This document shows, one piece after another, positions 32,684 to 41,304 of a DNA stretch of 64,000 bases (positions within the stretch are counted from its first letter, which is position 1; the number at the start of each line of letters is the position of its first letter). The notes beneath the pieces were generated by a model. That model ran no database searches. It was not told the origin of the DNA and saw only the letters and a program-made list of their open reading frames with translations. The stretch is from Chryseobacterium sediminis (lineage in GTDB: Bacteria; Bacteroidota; Bacteroidia; Flavobacteriales; Weeksellaceae), in NCBI RefSeq assembly GCF_008386505.1, contig NZ_VUNZ01000005.1, forward strand, positions 62,001 through 126,000. Reading direction: 5' to 3'. Made by a program: the position numbers and the translations under genes.

Positions 32684-32977
32684 TTACTTCTTCGCAGAAA
32701 CAATATAATCATAAACCCATTGGTGCTGTTCATCCGTTAGTTTTGCCTTTGGAGCCATAGAATTCATGATTCCTACCCATTGTACAGGATTGTGTGAAGC
32801 AGGATCTGGTAATTTATGACATCTTCCACAAGAGTTTTCAAAAATTGTTTTCCCCTGAGCAATCTGTTCTGCAGTAGAGGTTGAAGTTCCTGCAGTAGCA
32901 GTGGACGTAGCAGCTTTCGGCGTACAGGAAACCAGCAAAATAGCAGTAAACGAAGCCGCAGCGATGAGTTTTTTCAT
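32684..32977 (-). CDS. Small cytochrome c lipoprotein (copy 2)
   Basis: This 97-residue paralogue of the next gene has a lipoprotein signal (MKKLIAAASFTAILLVSC, Cys18) and then a Thr/Ala/Ser-rich linker at about residues 21-36. The haem site CGRCH is at 50-54, with probable axial Met74 (MNSMAPKAKL). A promoter box on the minus strand lies at 32998-33005. The electron donor and acceptor are not encoded nearby. Confidence 0.88.
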   Translation of the reverse strand: MKKLIAAASFTAILLVSCTPKAATSTATAGTSTSTAEQIAQGKTIFENSCGRCHKLPDPASHNPVQWVGIMNSMAPKAKLTDEQHQWVYDYIVSAKK

Positions 32978-32997
32978 GTTTCTTTTTTGATATATAA

Positions 32998-33005
32998 CAA
33001 ATGTA
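32998..33005 (-). promoter_or_regulatory. -7 promoter box of the cytochrome c pair
   Basis: On the minus strand this reads TACATTTG, an exact TAnnTTTG, 20 bases upstream of the start of the first cytochrome gene. No clear -33 TTTG is found. Confidence 0.5.
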
Positions 33006-33174
33006 ATAAATTCCTTAAGCCGTTGATACAGGGCGTTGTAGTTTTAATTTAGAAGAAATAAAAATTAATTTTATGAAAAATCAGTAATTCCAAATGAAGA
33101 TAATTTAAGTCTTTTGTTTCATCATTATGAGCCGGCTATTGACCATTCCCATTTTAATTATTAATTTTGAATCA

Positions 33175-34167
33175 ATGAAATTTTCTACAGAAGAGCTAAT
33201 AGACGGAATACAGTCAGGAAACAAACGCCTGATTGCAAAGGCTATTACATTGGTTGAAAGTAAAAAAGCAGAACATAGGGTACAGGCAGAAGATCTTTTA
33301 AAGAAAATTATGCCTCTTACCGGAAACTCTGTAAGAGTGGGAGTAACGGGAGTTCCGGGAGCAGGAAAATCTACTTTTATAGAAAACTTCGGCAGATTAG
33401 TTATTGCGCAGGGAAAAAAAGTGGCTGTTCTGGCTATTGACCCGAGTTCAGCAATCAATAAAGGAAGTATCCTGGGAGATAAAACCAGAATGGAAGAACT
33501 TGCCAAAGAAGAAAATGCTTTCATACGTCCTTCCCCCAGCTCAGGTTTTTTAGGAGGAGTAGCCAATACTACTTTTGAAACGATGATGATCTGTGAAGCA
33601 GCAGGATACGATTATATTTTGATCGAAACTGTTGGAGTAGGGCAGTCAGAAGTCCTTGTTGCTGATATTACCGATGCTTTTTTATTCCTTAAAATCATTG
33701 GAGGTGGAGACGAACTTCAGGGAATAAAGCGCGGAATCATGGAAATGGTAGACCTTATTTTTATCAATAAAGTAGATCAGGATAACCTTCAGAAAGCAAA
33801 AAATACAAGGCTGGAACTAAAAAGGGCTCTGGATTTTATTCCACCAAAAGAAAAAGGCTGGAAAATTCCTGTTTTATTAGGTTCTGCTCTATATAACGAG
33901 GGATTACAGGAGGTTTATGATCAAATTTTCGAGTTTATCGATCTGAAAAAGAAAAGCGGTCGTTTTGAAGAAATCCGTGTTCAGCAGGCTGAAAAGAGAT
34001 TTGAATATTGGGTTCAGGAATATATTTTATCCCTGATGAAAAAGAGTAATACCATAGAAGAAGCTTATGATATGCATAAAAAAAATGCTTCAGCAATGGT
34101 TTCTAACCCAAGTACTGAAGCAAAATTATTTGTTGAAAAATTTTTATCTAATGAAAACAGACATTAA
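33175..34167 (+). CDS. meaB: Methylmalonyl-CoA mutase-associated GTPase MeaB
   Basis: MeaB is a G3E-family GTPase that guards cobalamin loading into methylmalonyl-CoA mutase. Walker A (GVTGVPGAGKST), the switch region IETVGVGQSE and the base-specificity motif NKVD are all intact. The start at 33175 (MKFSTEEL) gives 330 residues and fits the family; an ATG at 33127 would add 16 hydrophobic residues of no known use. A TAnnTTTG box (TAATTTTG, 33162-33169) is so close to 33175 that a leaderless transcript is possible if it is used. Its stop overlaps that of the converging DUF4251 gene. Its client enzyme is at 25734. Confidence 0.95.
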   Translation: MKFSTEELIDGIQSGNKRLIAKAITLVESKKAEHRVQAEDLLKKIMPLTGNSVRVGVTGVPGAGKSTFIENFGRLVIAQGKKVAVLAIDPSSAINKGSILGDKTRMEELAKEENAFIRPSPSSGFLGGVANTTFETMMICEAAGYDYILIETVGVGQSEVLVADITDAFLFLKIIGGGDELQGIKRGIMEMVDLIFINKVDQDNLQKAKNTRLELKRALDFIPPKEKGWKIPVLLGSALYNEGLQEVYDQIFEFIDLKKKSGRFEEIRVQQAEKRFEYWVQEYILSLMKKSNTIEEAYDMHKKNASAMVSNPSTEAKLFVEKFLSNENRH

Positions 34168-34712
34168 GGTTTCTCCTTTTCCTGCTTTACCTCAGTTTTA
34201 GAAATATATCCATCATAAGTAATGGGCTGTCTGTCATTACTTCTCATAGAAACGAATGCTTTACCGTTTTTGAAAACTTCAATATTTACTTCGTCTACGT
34301 TTTTTGCATCTTTAGGCTTGAACTTTAATGTCCAGGTTCCCTTTTTATTCTGAGTTTTACTTACGGTAAAATCTTTTGAGGTAAATCTGTAGCTGTTATC
34401 ATTCGTATTTCCATAAGTCGGATTAAATAATCTTCCGAAATAAGGAAGAACTACATCCAGTGCATTTTTACTGACATCAATGGTGTAATCTCCGTTCAGG
34501 TTAAGTACCCTCGTTGCAGTAGCATTAGGCATTGAGTTCAGGACATTGATAACATCATAATTTGTAGGATTGGCTCGTTGTGCATAGAAAGTAAACTCCT
34601 GAGAATCTACTAAAGTATCCACCGTTTTTGAATCTAATGAGCCCTGTGAAGCACAGCTCTGAAATAAGAACAGGAATCCAAAAATCATTAGTAAAGAAAT
34701 ATACTTTTTCAT
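34164..34712 (-). CDS. DUF4251 lipoprotein
   Basis: This 182-residue predicted lipoprotein starts at MKKYISLLMIFGFLFLFQSC with the lipid Cys at residue 20; longer in-frame openings to 34832 cross the promoter region and are rejected. The body carries features of the Bacteroidetes DUF4251 family: SQEFTFYAQRA, then DVVLPYFGRLFNPTYG and YRFTSKDF. It is probably anchored in the periplasm or outer membrane. The function is unknown. Its stop codon shares two bases with the converging meaB stop. Confidence 0.85.
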   Translation of the reverse strand: MKKYISLLMIFGFLFLFQSCASQGSLDSKTVDTLVDSQEFTFYAQRANPTNYDVINVLNSMPNATATRVLNLNGDYTIDVSKNALDVVLPYFGRLFNPTYGNTNDNSYRFTSKDFTVSKTQNKKGTWTLKFKPKDAKNVDEVNIEVFKNGKAFVSMRSNDRQPITYDGYISKTEVKQEKEKP

Positions 34713-34750
34713 AATGAGATAATTATTAAATTTAAACAGCAAAATGTATG

Positions 34751-34758
34751 CAAATATA
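34751..34758 (-). promoter_or_regulatory. -7 promoter box of the DUF4251 lipoprotein gene
   Basis: On the minus strand this reads TATATTTG, an exact TAnnTTTG, about 38 bases upstream of the start at 34712. It supports the shorter gene model. Confidence 0.5.
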
Positions 34759-34817
34759 TTCTTTCTGAAATATTTTGGAATAAAAATTGTTAAGGTTGAA
34801 TTATTAACACTCAAACT

Positions 34818-35624
34818 ATGAAAGTTACACATCTATTAGGAATGGGAGCTATTGCTCTGTCGGCTGTTGCCTGTACTACAAACCCGATTACCGGAAGATC
34901 GTCTTTACAGCTGGCCAACAATTCGGAAATTTTAACAATGTCTTCACAGGAATACAAGACGACATTGTCTAAAGGTAAAGTGATTACCGGTACGGCAGAT
35001 GCAAAGAGAGTGGTAAATGTAGGAAACAGAATTAAAAGTGCTGCAGAAAGATATTATCAAAGTATTGGAAGATCAGCAGATTTGGCCAGTTACAGCTGGG
35101 AATTTAATCTTCTGCAAAGCAACGAACTGAACGCCTGGTGTATGCCTGGTGGTAAAGTAGCCGTTTATACCGGAATCTTACCGGTTACAAAAGACGATAA
35201 CGGACTTGCCGTAGTACTGGGACACGAGGTTTCCCACGCACTGGCAGGCCACGGAAATGAAAGGATTTCTCAGGCAATGGTAGCTCAGTACGGAGGTGCA
35301 ATCCTGGGAGGAACAATCTCAAATTCACAATGGGCAAGTGTTTTCCAGAAGGTATATCCTATTGGTTCACAAGTAGCTTTATTGAAATACGGAAGAGGTC
35401 AGGAATCAGAAGCGGATGAAATGGGGCTTTACCTGATGTCTATGGCAGGATATGATCCAAGAGCAGCAATCCCTTTCTGGAACAGAATGGAAGCGGCATC
35501 TACAGGAGCGAGACAACCAGAATTTTTATCTACTCACCCGAATCCGGAAACAAGAATTTCAGATATCAATAAGGATCTTCCGAAAGCATTAGAATATTAT
35601 AAGGCTGCGGGAGGAAAAATATAA
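34818..35624 (+). CDS. M48 family metalloprotease lipoprotein
   Basis: This 268-residue periplasmic zinc protease is of the LoiP/BepA-like M48 group. A lipoprotein signal (MKVTHLLGMGAIALSAVAC) leads to the catalytic motif HEVSH at residues 136-140. The third zinc ligand is probably a glutamate in QESEADEMGL at about 195. The FLSTHPNPETRI stretch near the C-terminus is typical of the group. Relatives act in outer-membrane protein quality control. It is divergent from the DUF4251 gene and ends at its own terminator. Confidence 0.92.
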   Translation: MKVTHLLGMGAIALSAVACTTNPITGRSSLQLANNSEILTMSSQEYKTTLSKGKVITGTADAKRVVNVGNRIKSAAERYYQSIGRSADLASYSWEFNLLQSNELNAWCMPGGKVAVYTGILPVTKDDNGLAVVLGHEVSHALAGHGNERISQAMVAQYGGAILGGTISNSQWASVFQKVYPIGSQVALLKYGRGQESEADEMGLYLMSMAGYDPRAAIPFWNRMEAASTGARQPEFLSTHPNPETRISDINKDLPKALEYYKAAGGKI

Positions 35625-35647
35625 TTAGAATTTTAATCTTGAATAAG

Positions 35648-35686
35648 GCCTTATTAAATTTTTAGTACATTTGATAAGGCTTTTTT
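35648..35686 (+). terminator. Intrinsic terminator after the M48 protease
   Basis: GCCTTATTAAA pairs with TTTGATAAGGC (one G-T) around an 11-base loop and is followed by six T. The loop and right arm contain TACATTTG (35666-35673), a possible -7 box for the gene at 35711. Confidence 0.8.
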
Positions 35687-35710
35687 ATGTAACCACCTAA
35701 ACACAATATT

Positions 35711-36022
35711 ATGAAGAGTTTATCAATTACCGGACTTATACTTTTGGCTGTTTCTGCATTACTTTTCTATCTGACGACTGATTTTGCCGTAGAACAAATC
35801 AAAATTTCCCACATTATGGGAATAATGGCGGGAGTGGGAATAGGGCTTATCATTGGAGGAATGGTAGGTTATGTAAGCAAAGGAAGCGCTATAAAAGCGG
35901 AACAGAAGAAAAAAGAATTCAAACAGCTGCAGAAAGACAAAGAAGAGCTTGAAAAACAGGCTGCAGATATTGCAAAACGCCAGGCTGAACTTGAAGAACA
36001 AAATAAAAACCCTCAAATTTAA
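35711..36022 (+). CDS. Small membrane protein with coiled-coil tail
   Basis: This 103-residue protein has two hydrophobic segments (about residues 4-25 and 34-56, the second glycine-rich: IMAGVGIGLIIGGMVGYV). A charged helical tail follows (QKKKEFKQLQKDKEELEKQA), which should be a cytoplasmic coiled coil. No family is recognised. Its last codons lie inside the stem of a hairpin that serves as terminator for the converging gene. Confidence 0.7.
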   Translation: MKSLSITGLILLAVSALLFYLTTDFAVEQIKISHIMGIMAGVGIGLIIGGMVGYVSKGSAIKAEQKKKEFKQLQKDKEELEKQAADIAKRQAELEEQNKNPQI

Positions 36023-36033
36023 TTTGAGGGTTT
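36007..36033 (-). terminator. Terminator of the minus-strand operon, embedded in a plus-strand stop codon
   Basis: AAACCCTCAAATT pairs perfectly with AATTTGAGGGTTT (13 bp) around one base. On the minus strand it runs into TTTTTATTTTG. On the plus strand there is no T tract. The stem covers the last four codons and the stop of the gene at 35711. Confidence 0.75.
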
Positions 36034-36055
36034 AAAGTTGTTATTTCGATATTTA

Positions 36056-36667
36056 TTAGAATTTATATCCTAAACCTACCATAAACAGGTTAGGTCTGTT
36101 ATCATATCTGATTTCCGAACCGGAAACTCTGTTGATAAAGTTTCTTTCGTCTTTACTGAAAGCTCCTTCATATCTTGCATTTACAATAAGCTTTTTGATT
36201 TCAAGCTGCGCCCCAAACTGGTAGCCAACAGTAAAATCATTTTTAGCATTTTCTTTGAAATCGTTGTAAGTATTATCCTTGTTTAAGTTAAAACTTCCAA
36301 CTGGACCTACAAAAACACCTAACATATTTCCCAAAAGGTTATATCCTAAAAGAACCGGAACATCTATACGGTTGCTTTTAACATCAAAAGTAGTGTTCTC
36401 TGTAGTAAACTCATTTTTGAAGTGAGTATAATAGATTTCCGGCATCACAAACAATGAAGTAGGAAGACCCACTTTTAATGAAAGTCCGACATTGAAACCT
36501 ACATTGTTCTTACCTGTTCCGTCAATGGCATCATTCACTGTTCCTTTAATATTAGACCAGGAAGGAGAGCCGGTAGGAAAGATTAAGTTAGCCTTACCTG
36601 CCAGTGAAATCTGTGCAGAAGCCCACATTGAAAATCCTATTAACGCTATACTAAGTACCTTTTTCAT
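36056..36667 (-). CDS. Outer-membrane beta-barrel protein (PorT-like)
   Basis: This 203-residue exported protein has a signal peptide (MKKVLSIALIGFSMWASAQ) followed by an eight-strand barrel pattern. It ends in a typical last strand with terminal aromatic (LFMVGLGYKF). It starts 17 bases inside the end of the MlaF-like gene, so it is coupled to the lipid transporter genes. It could be an outer-membrane partner of that system or simply a co-transcribed barrel. Confidence 0.8.
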   Translation of the reverse strand: MKKVLSIALIGFSMWASAQISLAGKANLIFPTGSPSWSNIKGTVNDAIDGTGKNNVGFNVGLSLKVGLPTSLFVMPEIYYTHFKNEFTTENTTFDVKSNRIDVPVLLGYNLLGNMLGVFVGPVGSFNLNKDNTYNDFKENAKNDFTVGYQFGAQLEIKKLIVNARYEGAFSKDERNFINRVSGSEIRYDNRPNLFMVGLGYKF

Positions 36668-37466
36668 TATCGTCTATTTTTGTATTTGTAGTTTCAATCG
36701 TTTTATTATTCTCAAGTAAATATTCTCTCAGCTCTTTAAACAGTTCTGAAGAATAAACGAAATCAATCAGATTTTTATTGCCTGCGGTAATCAGGATGTC
36801 TTTATTCCCTTCCCATTCTTTGATTCCTAATCGTAGGTATACAATTTTCTCGCCAATCGTCATTACAGAGTTCATGTCGTGAGTATTGATGATGGTTGTG
36901 GTATTATATTCTTTGGTGATCTCGTAAAGAAGATCATCAATGATCTTTGAAGTATACGGATCCAGTCCGGAATTGGGCTCATCACAGAACAGGTATTTAG
37001 GATTGTTGACAATCGCTCTGGCAATCGCCACCCTTTTCTGCATTCCTCCGGAAATTTCAGAAGGATATTTTCTTTCCGCTTTGTCAAGATGTACTCGTCC
37101 TATTACTTCAAAAACCCTTTTCTTTTTCTCTCTGTAGGTAAGATTGGTAAACATATCAAGAGGGAACATGATGTTTTCTTCCACAGTTAAGGAATCAAAT
37201 AATGCACTTCCCTGGAATACGGTTCCGATTTCTGAACGGAGATGTTGTTTTTCATCTCGAGTCATGGTATTAATATCCTTACCATCAAAAAGGATTTCCC
37301 CTGAAGACGGCATATAAACATTCAATAAACTTTTTAAAAAAACGGTTTTACCGGAACCACTCTGCCCAATGATTAAGTTTACTTTTCCTTTATCAAATGA
37401 AGTTGAAATTCCTTTCAATACTTCAACATCATCAAAACTTTTCTTAAGATCTTTTACCTCAATCAT
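36651..37466 (-). CDS. ABC transporter ATP-binding protein, MlaF-like
   Basis: This 271-residue ATPase pairs with the MlaE-like permease upstream. Walker A (GQSGSGKT), the signature ISGGMQKRVAIARAI and Walker B (YLFCDEPNSGLDP) are intact, and the GGMQKRVA form is typical of MlaF-type ATPases of phospholipid trafficking systems. The last 25 residues are charged and not conserved in the family. It overlaps the permease stop by 1 base and the barrel gene by 17 bases. The MCE substrate-binding protein (MlaD-like) is encoded separately at 55009. Confidence 0.92.
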   Translation of the reverse strand: MIEVKDLKKSFDDVEVLKGISTSFDKGKVNLIIGQSGSGKTVFLKSLLNVYMPSSGEILFDGKDINTMTRDEKQHLRSEIGTVFQGSALFDSLTVEENIMFPLDMFTNLTYREKKKRVFEVIGRVHLDKAERKYPSEISGGMQKRVAIARAIVNNPKYLFCDEPNSGLDPYTSKIIDDLLYEITKEYNTTTIINTHDMNSVMTIGEKIVYLRLGIKEWEGNKDILITAGNKNLIDFVYSSELFKELREYLLENNKTIETTNTKIDDNEKGT

Positions 37467-38218
37467 CAGCTTAATATTAATTGGGTTAAAATTAATTCAG
37501 AAATGATAATGAATACCATTGTCCATACTACTGCCTGCGTACTTGCTCTACCCACTTCCAGTGATCCTCCTTTTACATTGTAACCGAAATAAGAAGGAAC
37601 CGTTGCAATGATAAAAGCGAACACTATAGTCTTGGTAAATGCATAGTAAATAAATAAATTAGGCATATACATCTGAATACCAACGATATAATCGTTTTCT
37701 GTCCAGTTTCCTGTTAAAATCCCGGCAATATAACCACCACCAATACCAAATACGATACTGATTGCAATAAGAAGGGGATTAAACAGCATACAGGCAATAA
37801 TTTTAGGAAATATCAGAAAATTGGGTGAGTTTACTCCCATGATATCCAATGCATCAATCTGTTCGGAAACCCTCATTGTTCCAATACTTGATGCAATATA
37901 AGAACCTACCTTACCCGCCAGAATCAGACTGATAATGGTAGGGGCAAATTCCAGAACCAAAACCGCTTTCGTTGCATATCCTACAAATGAAGGCGGAATG
38001 GGAAAAGATGAAGCATCAAAGTTGTTGAACATCTGAATAGCCACTACCGCTCCAACGAATATGGATGTGAAGATGACAAGTCCGAAAGAATTTACTCCCA
38101 AATCATTAATTTCTCTCATGAACAGCTTCCAGAAAACCCTCATTTTCTGAGGTTTCTGCAGGGATTTTCCCAAGAGGATCATGTATTCCCCTACTGCTGT
38201 GAAAAACTTTTTTAACAT
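37466..38218 (-). CDS. MlaE family ABC permease
   Basis: This 250-residue inner-membrane permease has about five to six membrane segments. The MlaE/DUF140 region shows the family signatures ILEFAPTIISLILAGKVGSY-like (here VLEFAPTIISLILAGKVGSY) and EQIDALDIMGVNS. With the ATPase it should move phospholipids between the membranes and so keep outer-membrane asymmetry. It is the first gene of a three-gene minus-strand operon (MlaE, MlaF, barrel) and follows the sugar transferase by about 100 bases with no clear terminator. Confidence 0.93.
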   Translation of the reverse strand: MLKKFFTAVGEYMILLGKSLQKPQKMRVFWKLFMREINDLGVNSFGLVIFTSIFVGAVVAIQMFNNFDASSFPIPPSFVGYATKAVLVLEFAPTIISLILAGKVGSYIASSIGTMRVSEQIDALDIMGVNSPNFLIFPKIIACMLFNPLLIAISIVFGIGGGYIAGILTGNWTENDYIVGIQMYMPNLFIYYAFTKTIVFAFIIATVPSYFGYNVKGGSLEVGRASTQAVVWTMVFIIISELILTQLILS

Positions 38219-38321
38219 ACTGCTAAATTAGACTTTTTTATTTAATTGGGCTACAGTCGAGAATAAGACTAAAGCCTGGTTTTGTGTTAAAATTATTTCA
38301 ATATTGGCCTGGTCCTGCTCT

Positions 38322-39692
38322 TTATTTTGCATTTTTATCTCCGCCTATAACCAAAAAAACGGTTTTTAAAATAATCACCAGATCGAGTACAAAACTCCAG
38401 TTTCTTACATAGAAAGTATCGGCCAGAACACGTTTTTTCATCTCTACTTCCACGTCTCCGAAGTCACCGCGCAGCCCATTTACCTGTGCTAATCCTGTGA
38501 TACCGGGACTTACCATACTTCTTAAGCTGTATCTTCCTATTTTTGGTTTATAATAATTATCAACAGAAAGCATATGAGGGCGCGGGCCTACTACAGACAT
38601 TTCTCCTTTCAGTACATTAATGAATTGTGGAAGCTCATCAAGACTGGTCTTTCTTAAAAACTTACCTACTTTGGTAATCCTTGAATCGTTTACCGATGTG
38701 GTTTTAGTTGTGGATTCATCATTTACAACCATTGTTCTGAATTTAATACAATTGAATACCTCTTCATGGAAACCGTATCTTTTCTGAAGAAAAAATACCG
38801 GACCTTTGGAAGTTGCCTTGATTAAAACTGCAATGATCGGAAATACCCACGAGCAGACAAAAACCAGTATGATAACAGAAAACAAAATATCAAACGTCCT
38901 TTTCATCAGAAAATTAGAATAATAATCTAAAGGATATCGTGCCTGATTAAGGACCGGCTGGGTTTGTATATATCCAAGATCATATAGGAAAAAATCGCTT
39001 TGTGTGATACTCGGAATGAGTGAAATATGAATCTTATTATCTTCTGCCAATTTGAAAAGCTCATTCTGAATCAATTCACCATAAGAGTTTTCCATAGATA
39101 AAAACAGGGTATGAATCCCATTCTTTTTCCAGAAAGCAACCAGCTCATTAATATTGAGATCGGAATTTTCGTATTCAAATATTCTGTATCCATAATCTTT
39201 ACGGTCTGTAAAAATATTTTTCAGGATTTCTGTAGAGTGGCTGTCTCCCAAAAACATTACATTCCTGTAATTGGCACCAAGAGATCGTAAGTACTTGATT
39301 GCAAAATAGATTAATGACTTTACAAGGAAGATGAAAATGAAAAGATAAAGTGAGAGCCAGTATATATCCGAATTGAAAAATACATTGTTACTTACCTTTC
39401 CTATAAGCAGTACGCCAAGTATAAAAAAGAGGAAGTGGATTAAAAGGCGTTCAAGAAACAAGGTATAGGTAAGGTTCCTCGGAATGTTGTATATTTTTGT
39501 CCTACCGCTCAGAAGCACCCAGAACAAAAACAACAGAATCAGAGAAAAGATATTCTGATACCAGGTTTCTTTATTGTATTTTAAACTTTCGTTTCTGCTT
39601 ATAAAAAAGAATATGAAGATAGATGCAATAACCATGAGGTCAAGCAACATAATGATCGATTTCAGGTATCTAGAGTATCGAATTCTCTGCAT
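38322..39692 (-). CDS. Polyprenyl glycosylphosphotransferase (initiating sugar transferase, WcaJ-like)
   Basis: This 456-residue membrane enzyme should move a sugar-1-phosphate from a nucleotide sugar to undecaprenyl phosphate, starting exopolysaccharide or capsule units. Four N-terminal membrane helices are followed by a CoA-binding-like domain (about residues 140-250) and a fifth hydrophobic segment. The bacterial sugar transferase domain has KRTFDILFS, KFRTMVVND, TSLDELPQFINVLKGEMSVV and SPGITGLAQVNG. All key blocks are present. The rest of the polysaccharide locus may be the one at 58-64 kb, on the other strand, but the link is a guess. A gap of 43 bases separates it from queE. Confidence 0.93.
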   Translation of the reverse strand: MQRIRYSRYLKSIIMLLDLMVIASIFIFFFISRNESLKYNKETWYQNIFSLILLFLFWVLLSGRTKIYNIPRNLTYTLFLERLLIHFLFFILGVLLIGKVSNNVFFNSDIYWLSLYLFIFIFLVKSLIYFAIKYLRSLGANYRNVMFLGDSHSTEILKNIFTDRKDYGYRIFEYENSDLNINELVAFWKKNGIHTLFLSMENSYGELIQNELFKLAEDNKIHISLIPSITQSDFFLYDLGYIQTQPVLNQARYPLDYYSNFLMKRTFDILFSVIILVFVCSWVFPIIAVLIKATSKGPVFFLQKRYGFHEEVFNCIKFRTMVVNDESTTKTTSVNDSRITKVGKFLRKTSLDELPQFINVLKGEMSVVGPRPHMLSVDNYYKPKIGRYSLRSMVSPGITGLAQVNGLRGDFGDVEVEMKKRVLADTFYVRNWSFVLDLVIILKTVFLVIGGDKNAK

Positions 39693-39735
39693 CTATCGGT
39701 ATTATAGCGGATAAGCCCAGCTAATTTAAGCTTTT

Positions 39736-40365
39736 TTACGGGATATTCAGATATTTATGAGTCTGTACTGAAGCCTGCCATTCCGGGTGTTTCAGGATGA
39801 AATCCGTGATCTTAGGATACATATCATCTCTTTTACTCCATTCGCTTTGAAGATAAAGCTTACAGTTTTCAGAAACTTTTGAGGCCTGTTCCTGTGCAAA
39901 TGTAAAGTCATGCTGATTGAAAATAATCACTTTAAGTTCATGAGCTTTCTGATAGATCTCTTCTTTAGGCAGTCCTGTTTTCTTTGGGGAAAGGGTGATC
40001 CAGTCCAGATGTCCGCTCATAGGATACGCTCCTGAAGTTTCAATATGTACAGTACATCCCAACTCCTTCAGTTTTGAAGTGAGTATGTCTAAGTTCCACA
40101 TTAAAGGCTCACCGCCAGTGAGAACAACTGTTTTACAATGTTTTGCAGCTGTTTCTGCAATTTCTGCTGCATTCATCAGAGGATGGAGTTCCGGATCCCA
40201 ACTTTCTTTTACATCACACCAGTGACATCCTACATCACACCCCCCTAGCCTGATAAAGTAAGCGGCTTTTCCGGTGTGGGCTCCTTCTCCCTGTAAAGTG
40301 TAAAAATGCTCCATTACAGGGAGCATTTTACCTTCTTTTAATAAAATATCTTCTTCTTTATTCAT
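39736..40365 (-). CDS. queE: 7-carboxy-7-deazaguanine synthase
   Basis: QueE is a radical-SAM enzyme that makes the 7-deazaguanine ring for queuosine in tRNA. The cluster motif C-x3-C-x2-C is CDVGCHWC, after the substrate motif YTLQGEGAHTG. From the ATG at 40365 the protein has 209 residues; a longer in-frame opening to 40404 would overlap folD and is not needed. It follows folD by 7 bases. Other queuosine genes are not in the window. Confidence 0.93.
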   Translation of the reverse strand: MNKEEDILLKEGKMLPVMEHFYTLQGEGAHTGKAAYFIRLGGCDVGCHWCDVKESWDPELHPLMNAAEIAETAAKHCKTVVLTGGEPLMWNLDILTSKLKELGCTVHIETSGAYPMSGHLDWITLSPKKTGLPKEEIYQKAHELKVIIFNQHDFTFAQEQASKVSENCKLYLQSEWSKRDDMYPKITDFILKHPEWQASVQTHKYLNIP

Positions 40366-40372
40366 TTTAAAA

Positions 40373-41257
40373 TTAGTCGTTATAGACCGAAGTTTTGTAA
40401 GCAATGATGGTGTTTTTCATTAACATCGCTCTTGTCATAGGGCCTACTCCTCCAGGTACCGGAGTAATCCAGCTTGCTTTTTCTGCGCAGCTGTCAAAAT
40501 CTACGTCACCTGCAAGGTAATATCCTTTTGGAGAGTCATTATCTACTCTTGTAATACCTACGTCAACAATTACAGCACCTTCTTTGATCATATCTCCTTT
40601 CAAGAAATGAGGATCTCCCAAAGCGGTAATTACGATGTCTGCTTTTCTTGTGTATTCTTCAATGTCTTTAGTATAAGAGTGTGTAAGGGTAACAGTAGAG
40701 TTTCCAGGGAAATCTTTTCTACCCATCAGGATACTCATAGGTCTTCCTACAATTTTACTTCTTCCGATAATTACACAGTCTTTTCCTTTAGTTTCAATAT
40801 TATATCTTTCCAGTAATGTTAAAATACCGAAAGGAGTTGCTGGTAAGAAAGTATCCATTTCAAGCGCCATTTTTCCGAAGTTTTCAGGGTGGAAACCATC
40901 CACATCTTTTCTTGGATCAATTGCGTTGATGATCTTTTCCTGATCTATCTGGTCTGGTAAAGGCAACTGAACGATAAACCCGTCCACTGCTTTAGATTTA
41001 TTAAGCTCGTCAATTTTTTCCAATAGTTCGGATTCAGAAACTGTACTTGGAAATTTAATTAAGCTGGATTGAAATCCTACTTCCTCACAGTCTTTTACTT
41101 TAGAGTTTACATAGGCCTTGCTTGCACCATTATTTCCTACAAGAATAGCTACCAAATGTGGAGCCCTTCTTTTGCTTGCGAGAATCTTTTCTACTTCAAC
41201 CTTGATCTCTGCTTTAATTTCCTTGGATACTTTAAGTCCGTCAAGAATTTCTGCCAT
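40373..41257 (-). CDS. folD: Bifunctional methylenetetrahydrofolate dehydrogenase/cyclohydrolase
   Basis: FolD converts 5,10-methylene-THF to 10-formyl-THF in two steps using NADP. The 294-residue length is normal. Family blocks include the catalytic-lysine region SKAYVNSKVKDCEEVG, GFIVQLPLP and the C-terminal signature TPVPGGVGPMTRAMLM. The dinucleotide-binding region reads IIGRSKIVGRPM. It is in a minus-strand run pgi, folD, queE with short gaps. Confidence 0.96.
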   Translation of the reverse strand: MAEILDGLKVSKEIKAEIKVEVEKILASKRRAPHLVAILVGNNGASKAYVNSKVKDCEEVGFQSSLIKFPSTVSESELLEKIDELNKSKAVDGFIVQLPLPDQIDQEKIINAIDPRKDVDGFHPENFGKMALEMDTFLPATPFGILTLLERYNIETKGKDCVIIGRSKIVGRPMSILMGRKDFPGNSTVTLTHSYTKDIEEYTRKADIVITALGDPHFLKGDMIKEGAVIVDVGITRVDNDSPKGYYLAGDVDFDSCAEKASWITPVPGGVGPMTRAMLMKNTIIAYKTSVYND

Positions 41258-41304
41258 TTTTACTTTTTTACTTTATAGATTTACTTTTACTTTCTTTTTA
41301 CTTA

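Noticed and set aside
33105..33566. Antisense open frame of 153 codons over meaB
   Set aside because: It is fully inside a well-supported gene on the other strand and has no family features.
34713..34832. N-terminal extension of the DUF4251 lipoprotein
   Set aside because: It covers a minus-strand promoter box and would bury the lipoprotein signal.
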